A stretch of DNA of 64,000 bases from Poriferisodalis sp965198245 (GTDB lineage Bacteria; Actinomycetota; Acidimicrobiia; Acidimicrobiales; Poriferisodalaceae), in contig NZ_OZ240249.1 of assembly GCF_965198245.1 (NCBI RefSeq), positions 868,001 to 932,000 of the forward strand, written 5' to 3'. Position 1 is the stretch's first letter. Every line of letters starts with the position of its first letter. Positions 49,383-59,065 of the stretch are shown piece after piece. Below the pieces are notes generated by a model. The model made no database searches. It was not told the DNA's origin and worked only from the letters and a program-made list of their open reading frames with translations. Position numbers and translations under genes: made by a program.

Positions 49383-51815
49383 ATGACCGCGCGCTGCCTC
49401 GACGGCATCCGAGTCGTCGAGTTGGGGCAGATGGTCGCGGCACCCTGGACTGCGAAGCTGCTCGCCGATCTCGGAGCCGATGTCATCAAGGTCGAGCCGC
49501 CGGACGGCGACCCCGCTCGCCGCCGTGGGCCGTACCGCCCCGACGCGGGCGACCAAGGTGACATCGGTGGGTTGTTCGCAGCAATCAACACGAACAAGCG
49601 CAGCGTGGTTGCCAACCTCTCGCATCCCGACGGCCGCTCGACGCTCGACAGATTGCTTGGGGACGCAGACCTGTTCATCCACGACCTAGCCCCGCGCGCA
49701 GCAGCAGAGCTCGACCTGATGCCAGAGTCGCTGCGGGCACAGCATCCGTCGCTGGTGACGACGTCGATAACGCCATTCGGGCAGACCGGGCCGTATGCCG
49801 ACTGGCGGGCCGAAGAACTGCAGGTCGTCCACGGCGGCGGCTGGGGCTGGCTCGCTCCCGGCTGCGTGCAGGATCCTGAGTTGCCCCCGCTGAAACCGCA
49901 CGGCCACCAGGCAGCGTTCCAATCCGGTTTCGCCGCGGCATGCGCCTCGCTTGCCGCCGTCGACCGGGCACAGCGCACCGGAGGGGGCGAGCACATCGAC
50001 TTCGCCCAGATGTCCTACGTCGTCGGCATGTTGGAAGCGGCATTCATCATCTGGTCCTACACGGGCGAGATCCCCAGCCGTCTGGGTGCCCGCATCCTCA
50101 ATCCCTGGGGGATATTCCCGGCCACCGACGGGCACATCTTCCTCGTGTGCGTCGAATCCGACCAGTGGGAGCGGCTGAAGGATCTGATGGGTCGGCCGGA
50201 GTGGGCCGATATGGACATCTTCGACACCGTCGAGGGCCGCTTCGAGAACGAAGACCTGCTGCGCATGTGGCTCGGCGAGTGGATCGCCGACCAGTCGGTG
50301 ATGGAGCTGTTCCACCGGGGCCAGCGAGAGCGCCTGGCGTTCGCGCCCGTGAACACGGTTGCGCAGATGGCCGCCGATCCGCACCTGGCGGCCCGCGATT
50401 TCCTCGTGACGTACGTCCAGCCCGGTCTCGGGACGATCACGGTGCCCGGCCCGCCATCGCGGCTCACCAATCTGTGGTGGTCGATCCGCCGACCGGCTCC
50501 AGCGCTCGGCGAGCACGACGGCATCGAGTTCGCTGCGAACGGGCGTGACGAGACGACCGCAGCAGCGGTTCGAGCCGATGGCTCCCCGGCGGCTGGCACC
50601 TTGGTGACCGGCCGTCCGCTCGAGGGCGTCACGGTCGCGGATTTCAGCTGGGTTTGGGCGGGGCCATATTGCACGCTGCACCTGGCGCATCTGGGCGCGA
50701 CCGTCATCAAGATCGAATCGTCGGCTCGGCCGGACTTGGGCCGCAGACTCCCGACCTATTCGGTGCATCACGATCCGACGCTCGACACCAACGGGTACTT
50801 CAACCAGTACGGGCAGGGCAAGAAGAGCATCACCATCGACATGGGCACGGCGCAGGGGCGTGCGTTGGCAAAGCGTCTGGCGCTGAGCTGTGACCTCGTG
50901 GTGTCGAACTACGCGACCGGCGTTATGGACGAGTGGGGTCTCGGCTACGAATCGCTTGCAGCGGAGCGTCCGGATGTGATCGTGGGCGCCGTCAGCGGGT
51001 ACGGCCACCACGGGCCGTACAAGTCGTACATGGGCTACGGGCCGACGACCGGACCGCTGTCAGGCCTGGCATCCATGACCGGTTATCCCGGCGGTGACGC
51101 AGACGAGCTCGGTGTGTCGCTCGGCGACCCCGCAGCAGGCATCGCCACCGCGTACGCGCTCGTGGCAGCGCTGGTGGCGCGGCGCCGCACCGGCGAGGGG
51201 CAGTTCATCGACACCTCCATGTGGGAGGCCACCACGGCGTGCACCGCTGAGGGCTGGATGGAATGGGTGCTGCGGGGCTCCCAGCCCGAACCGATGGGCA
51301 ACCTGGATCCGTTGTGGTCGCCGCACAACCTGTACCGCTGCGCCGGCGACGATGACTGGGTCGCCATCTGCTGTGTCGACGAGACCGAGTGGGCGGCTTT
51401 GACGGCCCGCACGGGCATCGACCCCGCCGACGAACGTTTCACGACAGCTGTCGATCGCAAGGCCAATGAGTCCGAGCTGGACAAGCTCATCGGCGCTTGG
51501 ACTCGCGAGCGTGACCAGTGGGACGTCACCGAGCTCTTGCAGGCCGCTGGCGTACCCGCGTTCCCGTCACTCAGCGTCCGATCGCTCGAAGAGAACCCGC
51601 ACCTAGCGGCACGTCGCCTCATTGAACGCCTGGATCATCCCGCTGTCGGCCAGATGAGCCACGTAGGTATCCCGTGGCTTCTGACCGAGGGCACGAACGG
51701 CGTGCGAGCACCGGCACCAACACTGGGTCAGCACACGCACGAGATGTTGAGCGACGTGCTCGGGCTCAGCGCAACTGAGATCGCGGCGCTGGAACAAGCA
51801 GGCGCTCTGCGCTAG
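49383..51815 (+). CDS. Double-domain CaiB/BaiF CoA-transferase (tandem fusion)
   Basis: An 810-aa protein made of two complete family III CoA-transferase domains: residues 1 to about 400 (LADLGADVIKVEPPDGD, then GGGEHIDFAQM) and about 415 to 810 (LAHLGATVIKIESSARPD, then GEGQFIDTSMWEAT). Both keep the catalytic Asp in the ID pair. CaiB-type enzymes are interlocked dimers, so the fusion may make a single-chain heterodimer. ATG 49383 starts at MTARCLDG; upstream frame-open sequence is not family-like. The neighbours do not identify a substrate. Confidence 0.9.
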   Translation: MTARCLDGIRVVELGQMVAAPWTAKLLADLGADVIKVEPPDGDPARRRGPYRPDAGDQGDIGGLFAAINTNKRSVVANLSHPDGRSTLDRLLGDADLFIHDLAPRAAAELDLMPESLRAQHPSLVTTSITPFGQTGPYADWRAEELQVVHGGGWGWLAPGCVQDPELPPLKPHGHQAAFQSGFAAACASLAAVDRAQRTGGGEHIDFAQMSYVVGMLEAAFIIWSYTGEIPSRLGARILNPWGIFPATDGHIFLVCVESDQWERLKDLMGRPEWADMDIFDTVEGRFENEDLLRMWLGEWIADQSVMELFHRGQRERLAFAPVNTVAQMAADPHLAARDFLVTYVQPGLGTITVPGPPSRLTNLWWSIRRPAPALGEHDGIEFAANGRDETTAAAVRADGSPAAGTLVTGRPLEGVTVADFSWVWAGPYCTLHLAHLGATVIKIESSARPDLGRRLPTYSVHHDPTLDTNGYFNQYGQGKKSITIDMGTAQGRALAKRLALSCDLVVSNYATGVMDEWGLGYESLAAERPDVIVGAVSGYGHHGPYKSYMGYGPTTGPLSGLASMTGYPGGDADELGVSLGDPAAGIATAYALVAALVARRRTGEGQFIDTSMWEATTACTAEGWMEWVLRGSQPEPMGNLDPLWSPHNLYRCAGDDDWVAICCVDETEWAALTARTGIDPADERFTTAVDRKANESELDKLIGAWTRERDQWDVTELLQAAGVPAFPSLSVRSLEENPHLAARRLIERLDHPAVGQMSHVGIPWLLTEGTNGVRAPAPTLGQHTHEMLSDVLGLSATEIAALEQAGALR

Positions 51816-51820
51816 CCGCG

Positions 51821-52615
51821 CTATGCGGGCCAGTTGGTGAGCGCGACGAGATCGAAGACCGCGCCTGCAGGATCGGCCACGGTGGCGACGCGGCCCGGCC
51901 CCCAGTCGTTCGGGGGCATGAGCACAATGCCGCCATTCGCAGTGGCGGCCTTGCAGGCGGCGTCGACGTCAGCTGTGCCGAAGCTCACTTTCCAGTGAGG
52001 CGGCACGCCCGGGGGCGGTTCGCCTGAGATGCTGGCGATCGGTTCGCCTCCCAGTGTGAAAATCCGGCCCGAGGGACCAAGCTCGTCCCACGATGACGCC
52101 TCCCAGCCGAACAGCTCGCAATAGAAGGCTGCCGCTGCATCGACGTCGGTGGTGAACGTCTCTGCCCAGGTGAACGCTCCGGGCGCGTTCACTATCCCGG
52201 CCCCGATGGCAGCTAGCGGCTTCCAGGTGCAGAACACCGCACCGGTCGGGTCGGCGGCGATCACCATGCGTCCAGCGGCGTCCGGCCCGGGCTCTGGCAC
52301 GTCGACGGCCGGTCCCATGACCGCCCCGCCAGCGGCCGTGACTTGCTGAGCGAACTCGTCAGCATCGGCCACGGTGATGTAGACGTTCCAGCAGGGCGGC
52401 ACGCCTTCGTTGCGCATCTCGGGAGGCATGTCGAACACACCGGCGGCGGGATGCCCGTCGACGACCGCCATGACGTAGTTGATCTCGCCAGTGGGATCTC
52501 GCTCGTATTCCCAGCCGAGCACCGCTCGGTAAAAGTCGAGCGCGCCCTCGACATCGGTCGTGGCCAGATCAACCCACGAGGGCGTCCCGAGCGGATGGCT
52601 GTCTCGCAATGACAT
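51821..52615 (-). CDS. VOC/glyoxalase-family protein with two domains
   Basis: A 264-aa protein with two vicinal oxygen chelate domains (residues 10-125 and 140-262); both show W-x-D/E...D-x-D-x-A-x-x-FY and end in DP-x-GAVF. In actinobacteria such proteins are annotated as hydroxylase or antibiotic-resistance-like, with no known activity. GGGGAG precedes ATG 52615. The stop of the upstream esterase lies 4 bp away, so these two genes are probably co-transcribed. Confidence 0.85.
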   Translation of the reverse strand: MSLRDSHPLGTPSWVDLATTDVEGALDFYRAVLGWEYERDPTGEINYVMAVVDGHPAAGVFDMPPEMRNEGVPPCWNVYITVADADEFAQQVTAAGGAVMGPAVDVPEPGPDAAGRMVIAADPTGAVFCTWKPLAAIGAGIVNAPGAFTWAETFTTDVDAAAAFYCELFGWEASSWDELGPSGRIFTLGGEPIASISGEPPPGVPPHWKVSFGTADVDAACKAATANGGIVLMPPNDWGPGRVATVADPAGAVFDLVALTNWPA

Positions 52616-52619
52616 GTCG

Positions 52620-53612
52620 CTACTCCCCTGCGGCAATCGGCCTAAGTGCCCGGCGCATGGCGAGGGCCGTGAGTTCTTGGGCTTCGGTGGCTTGTTCTAG
52701 GAAGCGGGTCATGCCGAAGAAACCGTGAAACTGACCCGGGTACTCGATGAGCGTGGTGGGCACCTGCGCCTCAGCGAGCCTCTGGGCATATTTGACCCCT
52801 TCGTCGCGCAGCGGGTCGTGGCCGGCCACGATGACGAATGCCGGCGCTGCTCCAGACGGGTCGCCGACCGCGAGCGGGGCCGCATAGGGATTCTGGCGTT
52901 CCGTCGATGGACAATAGAGGTCGTCGAACCACGCCATCGTTTCACGGGTCAGCAGGTAGCCCTCGGCGTTGGCGATCATCGAATGGGTGTCGCGGTCGAA
53001 ATCGGTGACGGGGTAGATGAGCACCTGCAGTGCAGGCTGGCCAAAGGCGTCGCCGTTCGCAGCGGCGTCGCAGCACATCAGTGCCACCGCTGCCGCCAGG
53101 TTGCCCCCGGCGCTGTCGCCCCCGATCGCGACGCGCTGCGGGTCGACGCCCAGATCGTCGGCGTTGTCGATCACCCACTGCGTGGCGGCGCAGCAGTCAT
53201 TCGGACCCGCCGGGAATGGATCCTCAGGAGCTAGGCGGTAGTCCACCGACACGGTCACGACCCCAGCCAGCATGGTCAGGGAGCGGCACGTCAGGTCATG
53301 GGTCTCGATGCTGCCGACTACCCAGCCGCCCCCGTGGAAGTACACGAGGCAGCCGAGCGTGCCGTCCTCGTCAGCTGTGTCGGCGCCGTCGCCAGGTCGG
53401 TAGATGCGCACCGCAATGTCGTTGCCGTCAGGCCCGGGGATCGTCCGGTCCTCCGTGGAGGCGACGTCGACCAGCTCGCCGCCGGGCGGCAGCTCCTCGA
53501 AGCCCTTGCGAGCACGCTCGGGCCCGACGTCTTGAAACGTCGGTCGGTCCAGAGCGTTGAGCTGGGCGATGACACGGGATGCTTCGAGTTCGAGAGTCAC
53601 GGCCGGGAGCAT
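52620..53612 (-). CDS. HSL-type alpha/beta hydrolase (carboxylesterase)
   Basis: A 330-aa hydrolase of the hormone-sensitive lipase group: oxyanion-hole motif YFHGGGWVVGS, nucleophile GGDSAGGNLA, an Asp in GHDPLRDEG and His in GQFHGFFGM. Starts at ATG 53612 (MLPAVTLELE), with the cap helix first. Cleaves short to medium acyl esters. Upstream in-frame sequence to 53714 overlaps the stop of the next gene and is less likely coding. Confidence 0.88.
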   Translation of the reverse strand: MLPAVTLELEASRVIAQLNALDRPTFQDVGPERARKGFEELPPGGELVDVASTEDRTIPGPDGNDIAVRIYRPGDGADTADEDGTLGCLVYFHGGGWVVGSIETHDLTCRSLTMLAGVVTVSVDYRLAPEDPFPAGPNDCCAATQWVIDNADDLGVDPQRVAIGGDSAGGNLAAAVALMCCDAAANGDAFGQPALQVLIYPVTDFDRDTHSMIANAEGYLLTRETMAWFDDLYCPSTERQNPYAAPLAVGDPSGAAPAFVIVAGHDPLRDEGVKYAQRLAEAQVPTTLIEYPGQFHGFFGMTRFLEQATEAQELTALAMRRALRPIAAGE

Positions 53613-53710
53613 ATTTCGCCGTGTCGATGCGGGCGCAGTGTGCCCGGCAACCGAGTCGACCGCCCGTGCGGCCACGACAGATGGGTCTGGTGCGAGCGTC
53701 GTTGCCGCGG

Positions 53711-54586
53711 TCAAGCGGCGATCAGCGGTTCAAGGTGGGCTCGGATGTCCTGCGCAATTGCTTCGCCGTTTTCCATCGGGCCGAAGTGTCCCAATTCCGT
53801 GAATGTCTTGAGTCGACCGTTGCCGAGGGCCTCGGCGATGGGCTGTGCGAGTTTGGGCGGTATGTCGTTCCTCTTGGCGGCGAGGGAGCCACCGCGCGCC
53901 ACCACCGCAGGGCATCTGACGGTGCTGAGCTTGGTGTATTCGATCGGTCGACCGGTCACGTAGATGCGTGCTTCTGTGTCTCCCGAGCACGAGAGTCGAA
54001 CGGCACCGTCACCCAACGAGTACGTGCCCAATTCGACATACGCGCGCACCGCCGCGGGCTCGCAGGCCGAGAAAGGAAGCTTGGACACGAACCGCTCGTA
54101 CGCCTCGTCGACAGTCGAGAAGTCGATGCGCCGCCGTCGCGATGCCTGTACGAGCGGGTGGTCGATGTCGGGCCGGGGAGAGCCAGCGGGAGCCAGCAGG
54201 GGTTCGTAGAGCCACAGCCCCTGGTACGTGCCGGGCTGCGCCAATTCGGCGAGCACCAGGCTCGACGCGCCCAACGAGTGACCGGCAGCCAGCAGCGGAC
54301 CGCCGCCGAGTGCGTCCGTCGCGGCCAGTACCTCGTCGACGAAATGGCTGCGCTCGACAGACATGTCGTCGTGTTGGGTCCGCGCTGAACCGTGGCCGCG
54401 AAAATCGAGGCCCCAGCAGTGAAAGCCATTCTGCAGATGTGGTACCACGGTGGCCCACATGCCGGTATTGAGGCTGTTGCCGTGGGTCAGCAGCAGAGGC
54501 GGTCCGCTGCCACCCAAGTCGTGGAGCACTGCGTGTTGCCCGTCGGTTCCCGTCAGATGGATCAAGGCACCGGGATCATTGTGCAA
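53711..54586 (-). CDS. Alpha/beta hydrolase
   Basis: A 291-aa hydrolase: LLLTHGNSLNTGMW (oxyanion), DFRGHGSA, the nucleophile AAGHSLGASS and a catalytic His in LGHFGPMEN. Probable Ser/Asp/His triad esterase or C-C hydrolase. The frame begins with TTG 54586 only 15 bp before the dienelactone hydrolase stop; a second TTG at 54565 is also possible. Forms a run of minus-strand hydrolase genes with its neighbours. Confidence 0.82.
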   Translation of the reverse strand: MHNDPGALIHLTGTDGQHAVLHDLGGSGPPLLLTHGNSLNTGMWATVVPHLQNGFHCWGLDFRGHGSARTQHDDMSVERSHFVDEVLAATDALGGGPLLAAGHSLGASSLVLAELAQPGTYQGLWLYEPLLAPAGSPRPDIDHPLVQASRRRRIDFSTVDEAYERFVSKLPFSACEPAAVRAYVELGTYSLGDGAVRLSCSGDTEARIYVTGRPIEYTKLSTVRCPAVVARGGSLAAKRNDIPPKLAQPIAEALGNGRLKTFTELGHFGPMENGEAIAQDIRAHLEPLIAA

Positions 54587-54601
54587 CGCGCGCCGTCGAC
54601 G

Positions 54602-55342
54602 TCAGCTGAGCTGACGGTCGAACAAGTCGTGCAGGAGTTCCCAGTGGCGTTCGGCAGCGTGCTTGTCGTACGCGAATCGCTGCGGGAACACGAATCCGTG
54701 ATGGGTCCCGACGAGCCAATGCGTCTGCGCGTTCGTGCCGGCCTCGTCGAAGGCGGCGCAAAGCCGGTCGTAGTGGGCGCGGTCGACGTAGTCGTCGAAC
54801 TCTGCGGCCAAGATCAGCACTTCGCCCTTGATGTCCGCGGCGCGGCGGTGCGGCGAGTCGTCGGAGTCGACTGCCAGCCGCACGCCGTGAACGGAGATGG
54901 CTGCTGCGATGGTCTCGGGGAACTCGGCTGCGAGCCAGATGGCCATGGGGCCGGTCATGCAGTAGCCGGTCGTGCCGACCCGTTCGGTGCTGGCAGCGCT
55001 TTCAGCCTCGGCGTGATCCAACATTGCCTGGGCGTCACTGGCGACCATGGCGTTGGTCAGCCTGGACATCATCGCGAACATGAACTCGACGCTGGCGGGA
55101 TCATCCCGTAGCACGGTGAAGCCCGGGGTTTCGCGGTAGTACAGGTTCGGCAGCATCACGTAGTACCCGACTGCGGCGATGCGACGTGCCATGTCGAGCA
55201 GCTCGTCGCGTTTTCCCGGTGCGTCCATCAGGAAGAGCACCGTGGGAAACGGCCCCGGCCGGCCCACGGTGATCTCGGGATGAACGATGAAGGTGCTCAT
55301 CTCGCCGTCGCCGGTGTCCAACGCCACATGCGTCTCGAACAT
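54602..55342 (-). CDS. Dienelactone hydrolase family protein
   Basis: A 246-aa DLH family hydrolase with the nucleophile Cys, C128 in GYCMTGPMA, and Asp (AEFDDYVD) and His (GTHHGFVFP) completing the triad. Converts dienelactones to maleylacetate in chloroaromatic breakdown, though many members act on other esters. First gene of the minus-strand hydrolase/VOC run 55342 to 51821. No obvious partners for catechol cleavage are nearby except the CMD-like gene. Confidence 0.87.
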   Translation of the reverse strand: MFETHVALDTGDGEMSTFIVHPEITVGRPGPFPTVLFLMDAPGKRDELLDMARRIAAVGYYVMLPNLYYRETPGFTVLRDDPASVEFMFAMMSRLTNAMVASDAQAMLDHAEAESAASTERVGTTGYCMTGPMAIWLAAEFPETIAAAISVHGVRLAVDSDDSPHRRAADIKGEVLILAAEFDDYVDRAHYDRLCAAFDEAGTNAQTHWLVGTHHGFVFPQRFAYDKHAAERHWELLHDLFDRQLS

Positions 55343-55483
55343 CGCTGCCCCAGTGGTCGCGAACCCTGTCAGCCCTCGGTTTCGGCTGAGATCGCGTCCA
55401 AACGGTAGTCGGCAACCGGATGTGAGCCGCTGCCTGCTTCTTCAGCGATGGTGGCAAGGGCCCACGACTAGGGTCCAACGCAG

Positions 55484-57238
55484 ATGTCAGCTGACGAAGC
55501 AGACGCTGCTGTCCGCTACGAGCCTGATGATCGGTGCCCGGAACGGGTGAGCATCAGTGTTGCCCTGCAGGGTGTCCTGTTGGTCGTGGCGCCGACCGTG
55601 CTGTTGGCGTCGTTTGCGGCCCAGGCGAGCGACCAGGACGACAGCTATGTCTCCTGGGCTGTCTTTGCGGCGCTGCTGGCCAGCGGGATCCTTACTGCGT
55701 GGCAGGCCAGCCGTGTCGGAAGATTCGGCGCTGGGCTCGTGTTCATGGTGAGTGCGTCGCCGTCGTACGTGGCGATCTCGATCTTGGCGCTCTCAGAAGG
55801 CGGGCCGACCATGCTGTCGAGCCTGACCGCGGCCGCTGCGATCTCCTATGTCTTGTTGTCGTTCTGGCTTCCCAAGCTACGCAAGATCATCACACCGCTG
55901 GTTTCAGGCACAGTGCTCATGCTCATCGCCGTCACGCTGTTGCCGGTGTGCTTCAACGGGATTCGCAACGTGCCCGATGGAACGCTGGCGGCTGGGGGTC
56001 CCATCGTCGGTCTGGTGACGCTGATCGCCGCCACGGGGCTCGCCCTGCGTGCCCGAGGGGCGTGGAGGATTTGGGCGCCGCTCATCACGATCGGAGCGGG
56101 TTGCGGGGTCGCGCTGCTGTTCGGCATGTACGACGCTGGCGTGATCGTCGAAGCGCCATGGATCGGCCTTCCCGGTGCGGGATTCCCCGACTTCGAGCCG
56201 AACTTCGGTGTGAGCTTCTGGTCATTGCTGCCCGTGTTTGCGCTGGTCGCTCTGGTGGACGGCATCAAGAACATAGGTGACAACGTTCTCGTGCAGCAGC
56301 ATTCATGGCGTACACGGCGCGTGACGGACTTCCGTCGTGTGCAGGGCTCGATCAACGTCACCGGGGCCGGCCTCGTGCTGGCCGGCGCGGTCGGGTCGCC
56401 ACCACTGTGCAGCTACGGGACCTATAGCGTGGCGCTCACAAGTTTCACGCAGGTCGCGGCGCGACGCGTCGGCGTGTACATCGGGGCCGGCCTCGTGGCA
56501 GTGGCGCTGCTTCCCAAGTTGAGCGCGGTGCTGCTCGCTGTCCCCGGACCGGTTGCCGGGTCCTACCTGTTGAGCATCGCGGGGCTGCTCTTCGTGGGCG
56601 GTATTCGAACAGCGCTTCATGGGGGGCTCGGCGCCCGCGATGCTGTCATCTTGGGCGTGGCATTCGCCCTCGGCGCAGGCATCGAACAGGACACGCTCAT
56701 CGCAGACCTGCTCGGCGACGTGTGGGGCCCGCTGGCCAACAACGGCGTCATGGTCGGAGCGTTCTCCGCGGTGGTGATGGTCATGTTGTCCAACTTCATC
56801 GGTGGCCGTGACCGCAGCCGTCTCGACGCCACGTTGAGTACTGCCTGCCTGCCGGAGCTCGATGAATTCCTCTCGGGTCTCGCCGCTCGGCTCCGCTGGA
56901 ACGACGTGTCGACCCAGCGGCTGCGTTCCGCGGGCGAGGAGACGCTGATGAGTCTTGTGGACTTGGACGAGACCGCTCCAAACGGCGCAGTGCCTCGCTT
57001 GATCGTCGTAGCGCGTCCGGCCGACGCCGTGGTGGAACTGGAGTTCATGGCCGTCTTCGATGACGAGAACCTCGAAGATCGACTGGCTTACCTGGGCGAG
57101 GAAGCCGAAGCTGCCCCAGGCTCGGTGGACGCAAGCGCCATGACGCTGCGCTTGCTTCGGCACTACACCTCTTCGGTGCAGCACCAGAAGTATCACGGCC
57201 TCGATGTCGTTACTGTCCAGGTGAGCGGATCGCGCTAG
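55484..57238 (+). CDS. NCS2-type permease with an extra C-terminal domain
   Basis: A 584-aa protein. Residues 20 to about 430 are a nucleobase-ascorbate (xanthine/uracil) permease with about 14 membrane helices; the ALVDGIKNIGDNVLVQQH and GSPPLCSYGTY-like segments are the substrate-binding regions. The last 150 residues form a soluble domain (LAARLRWNDVSTQRLRSAGEETLMSLVDL, then LRLLRHYTSSVQHQKYHG) reminiscent of RsbW-like ATPase domains, though the N-box Asn is not obvious. Substrate and role of the tail are unknown. Confidence 0.82.
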   Translation: MSADEADAAVRYEPDDRCPERVSISVALQGVLLVVAPTVLLASFAAQASDQDDSYVSWAVFAALLASGILTAWQASRVGRFGAGLVFMVSASPSYVAISILALSEGGPTMLSSLTAAAAISYVLLSFWLPKLRKIITPLVSGTVLMLIAVTLLPVCFNGIRNVPDGTLAAGGPIVGLVTLIAATGLALRARGAWRIWAPLITIGAGCGVALLFGMYDAGVIVEAPWIGLPGAGFPDFEPNFGVSFWSLLPVFALVALVDGIKNIGDNVLVQQHSWRTRRVTDFRRVQGSINVTGAGLVLAGAVGSPPLCSYGTYSVALTSFTQVAARRVGVYIGAGLVAVALLPKLSAVLLAVPGPVAGSYLLSIAGLLFVGGIRTALHGGLGARDAVILGVAFALGAGIEQDTLIADLLGDVWGPLANNGVMVGAFSAVVMVMLSNFIGGRDRSRLDATLSTACLPELDEFLSGLAARLRWNDVSTQRLRSAGEETLMSLVDLDETAPNGAVPRLIVVARPADAVVELEFMAVFDDENLEDRLAYLGEEAEAAPGSVDASAMTLRLLRHYTSSVQHQKYHGLDVVTVQVSGSR

Positions 57239-57329
57239 TCCTGTTCAAGCCGCCAGTTCGAACCGCATGAGTGACGGCGATCACAGCACGAGCGGTCGGC
57301 ATGTAACAGCGCGACGAAGGGAGACAGCG

Positions 57330-59048
57330 ATGGGGGATCTGCTGATTCGAGGCGGCACGGTGGTGGACGGCACCGGCGCCGAACCGCGCCGAGCTGACGT
57401 ATTGATCACCGACGGGATCGTGGCCGAGATCGCCGAGAGCCCGGGGCAGCTGGCCGGCCGTCGAGTCGATCGGACCATTGACGCCGAAGGCCACGCCGTG
57501 ACGCCCGGGTTCATCGACGTGCACACCCACATGGATGCACAGATCGCCTGGGATCCGATGGGCGAGAGCTCGTGCTTTCACGGCGTCACCACGGCAGTCA
57601 TGGGAAACTGCGGCTTCACGCTCGCTCCAGCACGGCCTGACGCTCGGCACTTGGTGGTGCGCAATCTCGAGCGTGCTGAGGACATCTCTGCGGCGGCAAT
57701 GGCGGCCGGCATCGACTGGTCGTGGGAGACGTTCCCGGAGTACCTGGACTTTGTCGAGGCAACCCCGAAGGGCATCAACTACGCTGGCTATCTAGGCCAC
57801 TCTGCGCTGCGCACGTGGGCGATGGGCGATGCGGCATTCGAACGTGGTGCCAATGCCGACGAGCTGGCGTTGATGATCCAGCAACTGCGCGACTCGCTGC
57901 AGGCGGGCGCTCTGGGATTCACCACGTCGAGTTCGTACAACCACGAGACTGCCGATGACCGCCCGGTTGCCTCACGCATGGCGGAATGGAGTGAGATCGA
58001 TGCGCTGGTCAGCGAGATGGGCGTCATGGGTGCTGGCATCTTCGAGCTGGCCAACCATCCCGACCTGCGCGCACGTGACGCCGAGCGGCGCGAGGCATAT
58101 ATCGCCAAGATGGTCGAACTCGGGGTCCGAACCGGCGTCCCGATCACCTACGGGATGTTGGCTCTGTCCGACGAGGAGCATCACTGGAAGCCCGTGATGG
58201 ACTTGCTGGATCGGCTCAACGCAGCCGGCGGCACTTCATGGGCGCAGGTGCACACCCGCTACTTCGGCGTCTTGCTCTCGTTCAGTACCCGGCTGCCGTT
58301 TGATGAGTTGCCGGCGTGGCGTGACCTCCGCAAGGCGTCATTGACAGAGCAGCGGGCCGCGTTGGAGAACCCTGCCACCCGCGCGCGACTGGTGGCTGAC
58401 GCCGAACATGGCAACTATGGGCAGGCCATCGGCGCGGAGGCTCGCAAGCCGCAATGGGAACACGTGTATCCGCTGACACAGCCATTGCCGCCGTTCCTGT
58501 CAATGGGCGAGATCGCCGCTGAGCGTGGCGTCGCCCCGATGGAAGCCTTCGTGGACTTGGCGCTCGACAGCGACCTCGAGCTCTTCTTTATTCAGGTTGC
58601 TGCCAACTATGACCAGGACCTGGTGCTGCGCCTGATGAAGCACCCCCGCGCCATCCCGACCTTCTCCGACAGCGGAGCGCACGTCACCCAGATCATGGAC
58701 TCGTCGCTGCAGACCCACTTGCTGGGATACTGGGTTCGCGACCGCCAGGAGTTCACGCTGGCCGACGCAGTGCACCGCATCACCCAGTTGCCAGCGACGG
58801 CCTGGGGCTTCGATGACCGTGGCGTGCTGGCCGTCGGCAAGGCGGCAGATGTGAACGTGTTCGACCCCGAAACGGTCTCGCCGGACATGCCCGAGCTGGT
58901 GCACGATCTGCCCGCAGGAGCGCCCCGCCTTCGTCAGACCGCCACGGGCTTCGCTGCGACCATCGTCAACGGCGAGATCATCACCGAGCACGGCAAGGTG
59001 ACGGGCGCCGTGCCGGGTCGCCTGCTGCGCGGTCCACTGGCTCGCTGA
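57330..59048 (+). CDS. N-acyl-D-amino-acid deacylase/amidohydrolase family 3 protein
   Basis: A 572-aa amidohydrolase. Metal-binding signature GFIDVHTHMDAQ near residue 62-72, MGNCGFTLAP with the active-site Cys-adjacent region, and SDSGAHV near the C-terminus supply the binuclear zinc ligands. Start at ATG 57330 (MGDLLIRGG) follows GAAGGGAG; in-frame sequence to 57267 is not family-like. Resembles D-aminoacylase and related cyclic amide hydrolases; the substrate is unknown. Confidence 0.87.
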   Translation: MGDLLIRGGTVVDGTGAEPRRADVLITDGIVAEIAESPGQLAGRRVDRTIDAEGHAVTPGFIDVHTHMDAQIAWDPMGESSCFHGVTTAVMGNCGFTLAPARPDARHLVVRNLERAEDISAAAMAAGIDWSWETFPEYLDFVEATPKGINYAGYLGHSALRTWAMGDAAFERGANADELALMIQQLRDSLQAGALGFTTSSSYNHETADDRPVASRMAEWSEIDALVSEMGVMGAGIFELANHPDLRARDAERREAYIAKMVELGVRTGVPITYGMLALSDEEHHWKPVMDLLDRLNAAGGTSWAQVHTRYFGVLLSFSTRLPFDELPAWRDLRKASLTEQRAALENPATRARLVADAEHGNYGQAIGAEARKPQWEHVYPLTQPLPPFLSMGEIAAERGVAPMEAFVDLALDSDLELFFIQVAANYDQDLVLRLMKHPRAIPTFSDSGAHVTQIMDSSLQTHLLGYWVRDRQEFTLADAVHRITQLPATAWGFDDRGVLAVGKAADVNVFDPETVSPDMPELVHDLPAGAPRLRQTATGFAATIVNGEIITEHGKVTGAVPGRLLRGPLAR

Positions 59049-59065
59049 GCCGTCCCGCTAGCAGC

